Shown: positions 1-43,166, counted from the first letter of the stretch. The stretch is 64,000 nucleotides of DNA from Datnioides undecimradiatus (GCA_008933995.1 WARS01000027.1:2186001-2250000), one strand, 5' to 3'. The notes: generated from the letters alone by a model not told the origin. Made by a program: numbers and translations.

Positions 1-41
1 GCAGTGATTGACAGCCGGTCTGCAGGGTGTACAGTGACACG

Positions 42-87
<46 letters not shown>

Positions 88-2271
88 TGTGTGTCGACCT
101 CTGACCTCTGTCATGTCCTGACAGCTCTTGTATCCCACGATGCCTTGCTGCCTGACAGACGGAAAACTGCTGATGGAAGAGTGACACACGCACACACAGA
201 CACACAAACTGACGCAGGACAGCAGAGAGGGATTCATTGATGAGGTCATCGATTATTTAATAGGAAATGGATCAAATGTATGTCAACACATGGACCACGC
301 GGTAAACTGGCAGAGCAGACCGGTTTGAGCCGAGCGGGTCAGGCACGAACGTCCTCGGTGCTGCGGTGATATTCGAACAGCAGGCGAGGCTGGCGTTCTG
401 GCGTTCTGCGTTCGGCTTGGTGCCGCCCTGACGGACCAACGGATGGACCCTGTTTTCAACTTCACGCTGTCTTTGATCAGGCGTGGGATGAAGCGCACAG
501 TAACCTGGTTAATCATCTTCCTGTGTGCATGATTAGAATATTCTGGTCACAGTCTGCTCTCCCCAGACTGTAGGCTCCTCTCTTCCTCAGCCAGCAGACC
601 CACCAGGGAGCATGCAGCATGGGCTGCCAATGGAACGGACTCCTGAACGGGCTGGGAAGGGAAGACAGAAATGTGGAACAGAGGCATTGTGGGAACGCAG
701 AGATTATCCTGATTATTATAACACAGAAGCCTTTAAAGTAGACAACAAAACCTGTGAGGTCTGAGCCGAGTCGTCCGTTTCAGGTGTTTTATGATGGACA
801 TCTTCACAAACAGGAGGCTCCATCAGATGAGGCGTTTACTGACACTTGTCCTTCCAACCGTCAGCACCCAGCTCTATCAGCCGGACACAGTTATTAGACT
901 TGGGGTCTTCCGGGGGCCTTGAGATTATGACACCACATGGGGCTGACTCGTAGCTCTCCCAGGCCTCATTAACAGCCCACATGGGGCCCATCTGGAGCCG
1001 AGTTGTGGTGCCAGCCCATCACTAACCCATGTGGGGTCGCCACGGACATGCTGGTCGGGTCAGCAGTTAAGTGGGTCCCACATGTCTGCTGTCTCGCTTT
1101 CACTAATATTTCCCTAGATCTGTGTTTGTTTCTGTCTGACTTTCATCATCCTTTAACCTCAAAACAGGAATATTCCAGTAAATGAGCTCGTTAGTGTCAG
1201 CAGACAGACAGAGGGGATGAATCGGATCGGAGCGGGGTTTGGCAGCAGCTTCCACTGATGATGAACTCTCTGTTTCACTTCAGCAAAGTGTGGATCTGTT
1301 GGAAACATCCAGGCGGCAGAGCGCAGAGTGTTGCTGTCTCCGCTCGCTGCACGCCAGCTTCAGGACTCACATTCTCCCGCTCGCACTTTCATTCACATCA
1401 CATCAATAATTCAGGCTCATGAACTTAATAGTTTGGACGAGGACCTGTCGCTGTTTGGAACGAGCGGTTCATGAAAAATGAGGTTTGCCAGCATCAGAAG
1501 GCCGGAGCTGTTACTCCACTGTCAGATTCATATTTAATCAACACGGCGTTTCCTCCGCCGCCGTCAGGAGCAGCGGATCGGCATATAGTCGATATTAAAG
1601 GGCTCGGATCGGGATGTGGGCCATCCCCGGTGAGCGGGCTGTGCTGCTTTGCCAAACTCCTGCAGCAGATCCAGTTCAGTCTGCAGATCTGAAGCCTGTT
1701 CCTGGGCTGGATCCCTCAGTGTCGGCGTGTTTGTGCAGCGTCTCTCAGGTTTTACGGCTCCAGACACGATCGTAACAACAGTGTTACGGTTCTTGCAGTT
1801 TGCAGCAGTCCCTGAACGCATCAGCTGGGTGGTGTGTGGGCTCCTCAGGCAGCAGAAGCAGAAGCCTGAAGCCGACGTGATGAAGAGGAAGTGAGCAGAC
1901 CTGATGATGCAAACGTTAAACTGACCGTCATCATGAATCTGATACGAGGCAGAATCAGGGGAATGCCTCCTTCTCCTCTCCTCGTTTCCTTTCCTTTCTG
2001 TCTCTTTTCTCTCTCCTGCCCTAGTTTTTCTTGTTTCCTCTCCTTACGTCCTTATCTCATTGTCTCCTTTCCTCAAATTTTCATTTCCTTGTCTCCTCTC
2101 CTTTTATTCTTCTTGTCTCCTCACCTATCATCCTCCTCCCTTCTGTGTCCTCCACTCCCCTTTCCTCTCCTAGGTTCCTATCCTGTCCTTCCATCCTCCT
2201 CTCCTTCCTCTTCTCACCTTATTTCCTCTCCTCCCTCACAGTGTTCAATTACAGGGTACTCTCTGGAACTG

Positions 2272-2307
<36 letters not shown>

Positions 2308-2645
2308 CTGAAGAGCTCCCCTCCCCCTTCACTGGAATGAGGAGTGTGTGAATGAGGAGAAGGAGAGGACGGTAGGAAGGGAGAAATACAAAATATGGAT
2401 ACAGGAAGGAAGGGAGGAAGGAAGGGAGGAAGGAAGAAAGGAAGCAGTGGAACAAAGGAAGCAAGGAAAAATGAAAGGAGGGTGCAACAAAGGATGGAAG
2501 GAGCTAATGAAGGAAACAAAGCTCGTCTCCTCTGTGCTGACTCTTCAAGTGCACATTTACAGCATGCGCACACACACACACATTCATACACAATGGAGTG
2601 CTGAGATGGAAGAGTGGTGTGTTAGAGGGCGAGAGCAGCGAGTGA

Positions 2646-2650
<5 letters not shown>
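1..2650. other. No gene recognised; upstream flank
   Basis: No exon could be supported. It contains the (GT)n run at 46-82, a C/T-rich tract at 1,968-2,240, (CA)n at 2,274-2,305 and GGAAGGAAG repeats at 2,405-2,470. Confidence 0.6.
46..82 (+). repeat. (GT)n microsatellite
   Basis: Uninterrupted dinucleotide run. Confidence 0.98.

Positions 2651-2694
<44 letters not shown>
2651..2694 (+). repeat. (TG)n microsatellite
   Basis: Uninterrupted run shortly upstream of the distal grip1 first exon. Confidence 0.98.
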
Positions 2695-2697
<3 letters not shown>

Positions 2698-2699
2698 CG

Positions 2700-3071
2700 A
2701 GCCCTCTGATTGGCTGAGCCCGGCTAGATGCACCAACAGCCGAAAGAAGACGGGAACAGAGGAGGAGAGGGAGGCTGCAGATAGAGCACAGAATACAAAG
2801 AGCATGTGAGTGAGTGTGTGAGGGTGTGTGTGTCACAGGCTAGCTAGTGTATGTGTGTATGCATGTGTGTGCGTATGTGTGAAGCCCAGAGGTGTGTGTG
2901 CGTGTGTGTTTGTGCAGCAGCGAGCAAGCGAGGAGGAAACCTGATCTCACCCTCTCTCTCTCTCTGTGGAATAACGCTTTCCGTTAGCTCTCGCCGTTAT
3001 TAGCCTGTAAGCTCGTAGCTTAGCCTGGCCCGGCTCGGCCCTGGCCCAGTTTCAGACCCGGCGTGGTGGTG
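2700..3071 (+). promoter_or_regulatory. grip1: Putative upstream grip1 promoter and 5' UTR
   Basis: This stretch precedes the upstream first coding exon. It has an inverted CCAAT box (ATTGG, 2,709-2,713) in a locally GC-richer context, then GT-rich and CT-rich leader sequence. No TATA box was seen. The promoter assignment is inferred from position only. Confidence 0.4.
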
Positions 3072-34246
<31,175 letters not shown>

Positions 34247-34254
34247 CAGACAAA

Positions 34255-35050
34255 AACTGGATAAAACTGGTATAAACCAGTTGGACTGGAGAGGTCAACA
34301 AGGATTACAGTACAACATAGTTAAATTAACTGGTTAAGACCCATCCAAACTGGTTCAGAGTGGACCCCCCATGGTGCTACACACCCTCTGGATGAACTTT
34401 GACCCTTGACCACTAAAGTTTGACCTTTGAACTGCTAAAGCAGCCCGAAAGCACACTGATGGACCAGGCAACTCCTCTAAAAACCAGTTATGCATACTGG
34501 ACTACTGGTGTCACTGGAACCAGAACAACGACTTTTCAACTGGAACCACTGGAGCTGCTGGTGTATCTGGTCCAAGATTAATGGGTACTGGTTCTGCTGG
34601 CCAGGAGCCATGGCTAGTGATTCTCCTGAAGCCAGAGCCAGAGCCAGTGGTCTTACTGGTTCAAGACATGTAGGTTCTGGTCTTAGTGGTTTGAGAATAA
34701 TAGCTACTGATCCTACTTAAGTAGAACCATGTCCAGTGGTGTTACTGGTCCAGGACACAAGGTTCTGGTCTTAGTGGTGACAGAACCATGAGTACTGGTC
34801 CAACCAAAGGCAGTGCCACACCCAGTGGTCTCACTAGTCCAAGATATGGTTCTTGTCCATCTTAGAGGTCACAGAATCGTGGCTGAGCCAGGGCCTTGAT
34901 CACTACTTCTACAAATCCAGAGCTGTCCATCTGGTCTTACTGAAACCAGAACCTTTGCTTCTGGTTGTACTGGCCAAGAACCGCAGCAGCACAAAGACTG
35001 ATGGGACTCCAAAACCTGCTGATGGTCAGACAGGTTGCCAAGGAGACTAG
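34255..35050 (+). repeat. Degenerate ACTGGT/ACCAGT-rich repeat after PDZ7 exon
   Basis: Many copies of ACTGGT, AACTGG, CCAGTT and GTTCTGGTCTTAGTGG without a fixed period. Same vocabulary as the array around exon 2. Confidence 0.6.
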
Positions 35051-35512
35051 GGATGCTCCGATCATGCTGTTTAGGGCTGAAATCATCCAAACCACTACTG
35101 ATTACTGACTGAGTTCTGTTCTTTTAAAAGAGAGTCTTCTGGATGAGAAACACCCTTTAAAACCCACCACTGTGATTTATGTCAAAGTTGTCACAAATGA
35201 AGGAGTTCCTGCTTTCCATTCCTCAGGTCTTTGGACCTTTATTGGCCCAGAAGGTTGCAACCGTGTAGGCATAACTTTAAACAGGATTATGGTAAGGTGT
35301 ATGTCTTGAGGTGGTTAAGTGTAAGTTTGGAGTTAAAATGGTTGTTTTAGATTGGGCATGGTTGGAGTTTGATCAGGATTTGGTGAAGGTCAGGTTGGGA
35401 TAAGAATTTAGAAGGAATGGGACTCCAAAGACCACAACAGGAAGCAGCTGCTTGAATTAGATTCTCATTATACACTCAGACATACTGGGTAGTCCTGAAT
35501 TTTATGAAACTT

Positions 35513-35558
<46 letters not shown>

Positions 35559-36270
35559 GTATGGTTAATTAGCATTTTTGAAGTCTAAATTACATGAACA
35601 GAGCTGTTGGTTTGGAGAGACAGGGGTTCTTTTTAGTAAAGTTCAGAGAGATTTATCAGAGTATGCGAGTATTAAATCTCAGCAACGTTTAGCTCCTAAT
35701 CAAAATGCAGAATATTGAACCTGACAAGTAGCTGAAGCTAGCATTGGACGTCTCATCAAATTCCAAATTAAAATACAACTTGAAGAACTTGCTTTCTAAA
35801 CAAGGTCAAGAATGAACTTTGAGTCTCAAATGTTAAGTCAACATGAACAAGAAGGGCCTTACATTGATGAATTGATGAAATTTAAAAGTCATGTGACATG
35901 ATTGAAAACTGCACAACAGCCTCTTTGATGCTGAGATTGGGCAGCCATGATGGATACATGAGGGATTTCTTATTTTGAATTTATTTCCAGTAATTATCAG
36001 CTGATAGTGATCGGAGCATTCCTAATGAAGTGGATTTAAAGACAGAGGGTTTACTGTTAAGATTTTAGCTCTGTGCCATGAATGAGCTGCACACTGGAAG
36101 AGTAATAATCATACTGACAATAATGATGATGATGATGATGATGACACTGAGCAGTTCAATAAGAAACTTTTTCTACTGTTTACACCTGTCGGACTGGCCA
36201 CACTGTGTGTATGTATGTGTGCGTGTCTGTGTGTGTGTTTGTATGTTATGTGTGTGTGTTAAACACAAGG
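35051..36270 (+). other. grip1 3' region, nothing recognised
   Basis: No exon supported. Contains a (CA)n(TA)n tract at 35,517-35,560 and (GAT)n at 36,123-36,144. Confidence 0.55.
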
Positions 36271-36474
36271 CCAGTTAAGCCCCTCCCACCTCAAGTCCTC
36301 GTCTTGGCTTTTCCCCGACCTCCCCACTTCTTCCCTTGACCAATAGGCAGCCAGAACGACAGACAGCAGTTCTGAAAGATTCAGCTGATTGGCTGGAACC
36401 AATCAGAAATAAAACTTCCCTGCCTGTCTGTGATTGGTTCTCCTTAACACACAAACCAACCAATCAGCTCCCAG

Positions 36475-36525
36475 GAAGAAGCCAAGCATGCCCCCACCCT
36501 GACTTCCCTGACCCCCTCCAAGTAA
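36475..36525 (+). CDS. grip1: Candidate alternative terminal grip1 exon
   Basis: Acceptor CTCCCAG, phase 0, 16 codons then TAA at 36,523-36,525. It fits the donor at 34,226, but no family similarity is visible. It may equally be 3' UTR. Confidence 0.2.
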   Translation, partial: EEAKHAPTLTSLTPSK

Positions 36526-36764
36526 CAGTGATCTATTATGCTAATCGATCGGTGTGTTTTTGATTGACTGTTGTCAGTTTTATCTGTTTGTTTGTTCGTT
36601 TCCATGGTGACTGAACCTGAAAAGATGTAAAATAGATTAAAAAAGTGGTTCAGTCCTGTTCACGTCAAAACATCAAACCCCTGAAAACCTTCACCTCATA
36701 CTCACAAAAACAATGTTACACCAGAAAAAAGTCCTGATGAAACAGGAAACCTGTGACAGTAAAT

Positions 36765-36767
<3 letters not shown>

Positions 36768-36830
<63 letters not shown>
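36768..36830 (+). repeat. (TG)n microsatellite
   Basis: 63-base pure run followed by GAGAGAGTGAGTGAGTG; in the grip1 3' region. Confidence 0.98.
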
Positions 36831-36837
<7 letters not shown>

Positions 36838-37129
36838 TGAGTGAGTGAGTGTGTGTGAGTGAGTGAGTGTGTGTGCGTTTGCATGTATGTTTGGGTTTGT
36901 GTTTATTTTGGAGTGATGTCAACATCTTCCTGCTTTCACTTCCGTCTGAACTCACTATTTAAACTGGCCAATCAGAACCCTCCCTCAGCACCACCACCAG
37001 TAGAAAGCCTCCCCGAGTTTAACAACCAATAGCACTCTGCATTAGATGTGATTGGCTCTTTTCTGTGTGGCCTGCTGTGATTGGCTGTGTGACTCCAAAC
37101 TTTGCTAACTGAAGTGTCGAATCTGAAGC

Positions 37130-37990
37130 ACAGTGCTAGCATGTAGTTAGCATGTGGCTAGCATAAACCTAAAATGTGGCTACCATGAGGTAAACACACA
37201 TAGCACAAGGCTAACACTGGTTACGGTTACCACTCAGCAAACATATGTTTACCATCTGTTAACATGTGGTTAGCACACAGCTAACACAGGCATAACATCC
37301 AGCCAGCATACCCAATACTCTGACACAGTCAGTGTATTGTCAGCACACACTTAGCACACAGCTAACACGGGGCAAACACCAAGCTAACAAAGGTCATATG
37401 TGGTCAGCAAACACCTAGAACAAGGTTGACCACAGTTATTCAGTTGGCATACAGCTAGCATAGGGCTAATACCTGCGTAAAAGAACTATGTGCAAGGCTA
37501 ACACAGACACACAGGGCTAGCACATGTCAAACATTGCCCATATTTGGTTTACCCACAGCTAACACAGAACTAGCATCTGATAAACATTGCATATAAATTG
37601 TTAGTGCATAGCTGAGCAGAGCTAACACCTGGCTGACACAGCTAAGTGTTAGCATAGGGCTAAGACATGGTAAAAATAGCCAATATAAAGTTAGCACACA
37701 GCTAACACAAAGCTCATATGCCTAGTATATGGTTAGCACAAAGGACGGCAAAGGGCAAAGGTATGGTGACAACACAACTCAGTGTTAGCACAGTGCTACC
37801 ACAGCTGGTAAAACCAAGCTAACATTTGGTTTAGCTTACAGATCACACAGGGCTAGTGTAGTACTCATTTAGCACGTGGCTAACACAGCTAGTATTTAGT
37901 TAGCATGGTTAGCATTCAACATGTTATGGCTAACATTATACACTCATCCTGTTGGTAAGTGACAACTAGAAATGGAGCCTTGCCAGGTGA
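37130..37990 (+). repeat. Degenerate GCTAACAC/TTAGCACA repeat
   Basis: More than 30 copies of GCTAACAC, TTAGCACAC and GGCTAGCA over 0.85 kb near the grip1 3' end. TTAGC and GCTAA are reverse complements, so the array is again self-complementary. Confidence 0.75.
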
Positions 37991-38175
37991 TTAGAACTGT
38001 TAGCATGTTAGCGCTTAGCAGAGACTAACACCCATGGGAAACAAAGCCACATAGCTGAGGGGCGTGGCTTCAGGAGCGTTTGATGAGTGAGATCTAAAGC
38101 CATACACACTGTGTTTGTGTGCATGTATTAACTGTGTGTGTGTGTGTGTGTGTATGTTAGAGTGTGCTTTTGGAT

Positions 38176-38206
<31 letters not shown>

Positions 38207-38518
38207 TGTGTAACATTGCAGGGATTTGCACTCCAGTGATTCACCTCAGCGTCCACCCACACACACGCGCACACACACACGCATACACACACAAACACAC
38301 ACACATGCATTGCACTGCCATTTGAAATAGTGGGTCAGATTAGTTTCCATGTAGCTTCACCAACCAACCAAACTGTATTTTTCTTTAAAGGAACAGGGAT
38401 GTTGTAAAGTATTTTTGTACAAATTTAATACTTTGGTAGCATGACGTTCCTGGTGTTTGTCCTGTCGGGCTCCACTGCTCTCCTCCACCCCCCTTTGTAT
38501 GGACGACTACTGAGCAAC

Positions 38519-38524
38519 AATAAA
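38519..38524 (+). terminator. grip1: Probable grip1 polyadenylation signal
   Basis: AATAAA followed within 40 bases by a T/GT-rich stretch. It is the last good signal before lsm8; a second AATAAA lies at 38,626-38,631. The 3' UTR extent (about 34.2 or 36.5 kb to 38.55 kb) is inferred. Confidence 0.5.
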
Positions 38525-38649
38525 GATGAAGACCTGCTGGGAGGACTGGACTCCATGTTTGTTTTAAGTATAAACACACCATCATAAGCGTTTTTGATAT
38601 TGGAGAAATGTATTATATATATATAAATAAACTCTAAAACCCTTAAAGA

Positions 38650-39299
38650 ACCTGTAATTTAATAAGGTTGTGTAGACTTTCCATGTGGACTGTACATGTA
38701 TGTACGGCACAATCAGGTGAGGTTATCAAGTCAGGTATAGTTTTTAAATTTGTAATACAGTTCCCAAAACCAAAACAAAAGTGGCAGCTGGAGTTCACGT
38801 CTCCTTGTTTTCACCCGTTTGTACAATATGAACATTATTCTGAATATTGATATGGAATCAATTTATCATTTTCCCGTGGTGTTCAAATCAAGCAAGGAAA
38901 TGCATAGTTGGAGGATGTTCTCAGATCAAAATTTTAATCAAGTCAATGAGCAGAATGCCTTATTTCAAAATAATTATTATAAGATTGGATTATATTTATT
39001 GATGCATCAATGTGATTACAGCTTTAATGTTTCATCTGCTAAAAGTGAAGCTAATTTTAATTTGTGTATTTCAGTATCTTGTGGATTTCCCCCAAGATGA
39101 TCGGTAAAGTCTGAATTTAAGCCATAATAATGACTTTGTATTCATAATAAAAACATAACCAATAAGTAAAGTTAGATAAATGTTGTTGGTTGGTTAAAAA
39201 CTAAAACAGCTGTAGTAGAAAGTAGCAGAGAATTGAAATATGCCTGAGACTTGTACGGAAGTATGAGTAAATGCTACTTATCACAGCCGAGGACTTGCA
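38650..39299. other. AT-rich intergenic stretch between grip1 and lsm8
   Basis: Contains a 93-codon open frame (38,819-39,100) without recognisable similarity or splice context. It is very likely chance, given the AT-rich composition. Confidence 0.5.
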
Positions 39300-39690
39300 T
39301 GGTGACTTCCGGCCGCCATTTTTGTTCTCAGTGACATCCGGTTACAACTAAAACAAGATAAAATCATTTTTTCAGTATTGTAGGCGGGTATTTTATACTA
39401 TGATTGTTCTTAAAGTAATTGTGATGATTGCAATCGGTTTATTATATTGAGCAGCTAATATGTCCGTTAAAGCTTAAACCGGATGTGACGTCGCGCTCGG
39501 CTCTCTACTCTGCGGGCTGCTCGGTGAATCGGTGCTGGATTAGCTCTGCCTGTTCTCCGGTGTGTTGTCGCTGTTTGCACCTTCTGCCGTGTCTCCGTCA
39601 GGTTTCTGCACCGTTACATCTCCGGCTGACGGCTGGAAACATTCACCGACCTCTCTGCCGGAAAAATCAACCCCGAGCCCGGCAGGAAGC
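39300..39690 (+). promoter_or_regulatory. lsm8: lsm8 promoter and 5' UTR
   Basis: CTTCCGG (39,306-39,312) overlaps GCCGCCAT (39,312-39,319), which match ETS and YY1 core motifs. CCGGATGTGACGTCGC (39,479-39,494) combines a second ETS core with a CRE-like TGACGTCG. No TATA box. This fits a housekeeping promoter; motif identities are established, occupancy is inferred. Confidence 0.65.
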
Positions 39691-39721
39691 ATGTCCACCG
39701 CCCTGGAGAGCTACATTAACC
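39691..39721 (+). CDS. lsm8: lsm8 exon 1
   Basis: ATG at 39,691 encodes MSTALESYIN plus the first base of Arg; donor GTATCC at 39,722. Confidence 0.95.
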
Positions 39722-40079
39722 GTATCCTGCCGCTGCCGCCAACTGGCTAACATGCTAACAGCCCGTCTGAATGAATGGATACATGCTAGGTAATTAGCTT
39801 AGCGCTTAAGCTAGGAGCGGTATTTGTTTAGCTCTCGGCGTCGCTGCTCTGTTTAGTAACACAGCAGTGGAGTTAGAGTTACAGCGAGCTGCTCAGCGGC
39901 TCGCTGTTGTTTTAATAAAGTTAATTTAATGAATGTTTGTCCAGAGAAATGTTTCTTTGACTCGCTGTGGTTCAGGCACTGTGGCCATCGTCACCTCAGA
40001 CGGCAGGATGATTGTGGTGAGTTCACGTGCATCATAGATTGACGCATTGATCAGATGTGTAATAATGCACGAACGTTAA

Positions 40080-40119
<40 letters not shown>

Positions 40120-40423
40120 CAGGGCACTCTGAAAGGCTTCGACCAGACCATCAACCTGATCCTGGATGAGAGTCACGAGCGGGTGTTCAGCTCCAGTCAG
40201 GGGGTGGAGCAGGTGGTGCTGGGACTCTACATCGTCCGAGGAGACAACGTGTGAGTGACCTTTGACCTTTTAGCAAACCCACACTGAAGTACAACTATAT
40301 GTATGTATTGATTTTGTGTGTGTGTGTTTCAGGGCGGTGATCGGGGAGATCGACGAGGAGACCGACTCCACTCTGGATCTAGGAAACATCAGAGCTGAGC
40401 CGCTCAACTCTGTCGTCCACTGA
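39691..40423 (+). CDS. lsm8: lsm8 gene, U6 snRNA-associated Sm-like protein (complete, 4 exons)
   Basis: LSM8 replaces LSM1 in the nuclear LSM2-8 heptameric ring that binds the 3' oligo-U of U6 snRNA and supports pre-mRNA splicing. Exons 39,691-39,721, 39,976-40,016, 40,123-40,250 and 40,333-40,423 join with matching phases. They give exactly 96 codons plus TGA, the known vertebrate length. The protein starts MSTALESYINRTVAIVTSDG, carries the Sm1 region (GTLKGFDQTINLIL) and the Sm2 motif (LYIVRGDNV), and ends NIRAEPLNSVVH. Nearly identical to human LSM8. It lies 0.9-1.2 kb after the inferred grip1 end, same strand. Confidence 0.97.
39976..40016 (+). CDS. lsm8: lsm8 exon 2
   Basis: Encodes RTVAIVTSDGRMIV. 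Acceptor TTCAG, donor GTGAGT. Confidence 0.96.
40123..40250 (+). CDS. lsm8: lsm8 exon 3 (Sm fold core)
   Basis: Encodes GTLKGFDQTINLILDESHER, VFSSSQGVEQVVLGLYIVRG and DN. Acceptor TTCAG directly follows a (TG)n tract (40,084-40,117); donor GTGAGT. Confidence 0.96.
40333..40423 (+). CDS. lsm8: lsm8 exon 4 and stop
   Basis: Encodes AVIGEIDEETDSTLDLGNIR then AEPLNSVVH, TGA at 40,421-40,423. Acceptor TTTCAG after a short (GT)n. Confidence 0.96.
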
Positions 40424-40576
40424 CCTCCGACCGCCCCATCCTTCGCTCTCTGTTTCCACAGCAACAGATGACAGCATGTCTCAGTTTTGTGTGTGTGTGT
40501 GTGTGTGTGTGAGACTTGAGTGACTCTTCTTCCTCTGCCCGGCTCCTGAGCTGATGTTCTGTTTGTATTTTTTATA

Positions 40577-40582
40577 AATAAA
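40577..40582 (+). terminator. lsm8: lsm8 polyadenylation signal
   Basis: AATAAA 154 bases after the stop; a second AATAAA lies at 40,660-40,665. Confidence 0.75.
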
Positions 40583-40689
40583 GAATTAATCACTTAGTAA
40601 AGTTGTTGTTTGAAGCTTTTTATGCAGTAAGTCTTTTTTTGTCTTTTTAAAAACTGTTTAATAAAGTTTCATTTTCCACTTTTGACCAA

Positions 40690-41799
40690 ACCTCTGAGTG
40701 TTGAAGGTTCTCTGATCGCTGAGTAACACATCGATGCTCGTTGATGGAGCTGAATGTTGTGCAGCAGGTTTTATTTATAATAAGTAAATAAAAATCAGCA
40801 AAATGTTGTTAAGACTGACATAACACATCATATAATATTTCATTAAAATGTCCTGACGTGAACAGTGTATTTATTAAAAAACACCTTTTGTTCCCTGATG
40901 ATTAATACATTTATCAGTGTGACAGTAAACGTAACATGACTGTTGTTATTGTTGAAAAAAACAAAAACATCATTTCATTTTAATTGTTTTTATTTTGTTC
41001 AGAAACAAAGAAGCTGATGTTGACGCGATCATTCGCAGACGTCACATCAGAAGATTTCAGCTGACACTTTTCTCCATGTAACATCAGAGTTTTGTTGTTT
41101 CTTCTTGTTGCTTTAACTCAACAACATGTTTGCTGTACCTGTGTTAGTCGATGTACACTAACACAATTAAAAACATACTATGATCATTTATCTCATTAAC
41201 TGGAAACCAGGAAACCGACCGTCATGTGACTCCTGGACTCTGACAGTCACCCATCAGATAATATTAACCTTCAATGTGTTAATGAACATCACTTCATTAA
41301 AACCAAGCATAAAATAATGAGTTAATATAATAAAAGTGACTTGAAACACCTTTTTGTTTTGTTAATTTCCTGTTTCCGGTTTGTGTTTGGTTGCAGTAGT
41401 GTCTGAGCGCCACCAGGAGGCAGCAGCGTTTCCCACAACACGCTCCTGCAAATGTTTCACAATAAAAGCTTCGTTAAGCAATGAAGAGTTTCTATCCAAC
41501 TGGACCCCGGGCCGCTTTTAATTTGAAACACAGGCTACATGAAGTGTTAAAGGTGTGAAACAGTAACTTTAAAGGACGAACAAACAGCTTCTACGAAAAT
41601 ACGACCAATTATGTTTAACGAACAGCTTGACTCAGAAATAAAAGCCTGCTTCAAATAAAAGCCCCGGCCCTTATTTGCGAAAAGACAGTTACAGAGTCTG
41701 AAACATGTCTGAATAAAGCAATGACACCATATTATTGATGGAAAACAATGAATACTACCACTACTACTACTACTTATTATTATTATTATTATTATTATT

Positions 41800-41832
<33 letters not shown>

Positions 41833-42600
41833 ATTAATACTACCATTAACAAATGTTTTAGTTTCAACATAATAAAAAATAATAAATTGTTTTTAAATGA
41901 GTTAAATGAGTAATCTGCAGCAGGAAGTCTGTAGAACCTTCAAATTAAAAGCCAAATGCAGAAATATTCAACCTGTCGCTGGTCTTGTGTTCAAAATGAG
42001 CTGAGACATTTAACTGTCCTGTCAAACTAAACTAGATTTTGTTTTTCTGACCTTTTCTGATAAAATACTGAATGTTTCATTCATTGCAGAAACGAAGTGA
42101 ATCAAACCTGCAAAAACTAGCGCGTGACTGACGATCATGCTGCGTTCAGGACCACCTACAAAGTCAGGGAAACAGGGCGGCTTCTAATCAGAGCTTTTTA
42201 TTCATGTCAGCAGGAAGCAGGCGAGCAGCAGAGTCTGTTAATGAGGCAGAAGTAATTATCTTCACGTTCACAGGCAGACTGATCCGTGTCTCCATCGCTA
42301 TGAACATTTCACTAAAAAGTGACAAAACAAAAAACATTTACTCGAGTTTTTTTAGTGCAAACTTCTTTTATTTGTACTTTTGTCTTTTACAATTACACAC
42401 TGCTGCATTTACTGCATGACTTCAGTTAATTTGTAACTCTCAGGTTATTTTTATATAATTTACAAATAAAAAAATTAAGGTTTCAGAATATCCAGCTGCA
42501 CTGTCAACATGAAAGTGATGATTAATGCACATTAATGCATCGATAAGCATAATTTGATGCTAATATGTTTGTAATTTTGCTTTAATAACATTCTGAATGC
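40690..42600. other. lsm8-tymp intergenic region, no gene recognised
   Basis: AT-rich. Contains a compound (ACT)n(ATT)n(GTT)n tract at 41,757-41,834. No exon supported. Confidence 0.6.
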
Positions 42601-42612
42601 TGGATTAAGACA

Positions 42613-42812
42613 TTCAATTCAATTCAATTCAGTTTTATTTATATAGCGCCAATTCACAACAAAAGTCATCTCAGGGCACTTTACAAACAGAGCAGGTCTA
42701 GACCACACTCATTACTGTTAGTTACACCCAACAGTTCCACCATGAGCAAGCACTTGGCAACAGTGGCAAGGAAAAACGTCCTTTAACAGGCAGAAACCTT
42801 GGGCACGAGGAC
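42613..42812 (-). repeat. 3' tail of a fish retroelement-type dispersed repeat
   Basis: Read on the minus strand it ends GGCGCTATATAAATAAAACT followed by tandem GAATT units. It is preceded by GTAAAGTGCCCTGAGATGAC, a very common fish interspersed tail. The tandem GAATT end suggests a LINE/SINE-type 3' terminus. Family not assigned. Confidence 0.7.
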
Positions 42813-42930
42813 TTGTTTTTGTTGTTTTTTTATTTTGTTGTTTTATTTGTTTTGTCAAATAATGAGAAGCTGCTCTGGTCTGTTTGTTAATCAAAGACTC
42901 GTTTATCAAAGTATTTCTGACTGTTAATGT

Positions 42931-42936
42931 TTTATT
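42931..42936 (-). terminator. tymp: tymp polyadenylation signal
   Basis: TTTATT on the plus strand (AATAAA on the minus strand), 82 bases past the stop. Confidence 0.6.
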
Positions 42937-43017
42937 GTGAAAGGCCGGCAGGGGGCGGGGCTTCTCCGCTCAGCTGCAGGGCTTTTGCTGCTGTTGCCTT
43001 GTTAATAAATAACAGCA

Positions 43018-43166
43018 TTACTGCTGCTGCTGCAGCAGTTCCTTCACCAGAGTGTGTGTTTGTTGTGTTTGCGTGCCCGCTCCCAGAGTCAGAGCGCTCT
43101 GCAGTCGATTGATCTGGTCTGGAGTCGGCGCCGGATCCTCGTAGTGGAGCCGCAACCAGGCGTCGC
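43018..43166 (-). CDS. tymp: tymp coding exon 9 and stop
   Basis: Encodes [32 protein letters not shown] and a final [10 protein letters not shown] before TAA at 43,018-43,020. [11 protein letters not shown] corresponds to the human WLRVHRDGPA region. The C-terminal Gln run comes from a short CAG tract. Confidence 0.92.

Noticed and set aside
38819..39100. 93-codon open frame as a small gene
   Set aside because: AT-rich, no recognisable similarity, no splice or promoter context; likely chance.
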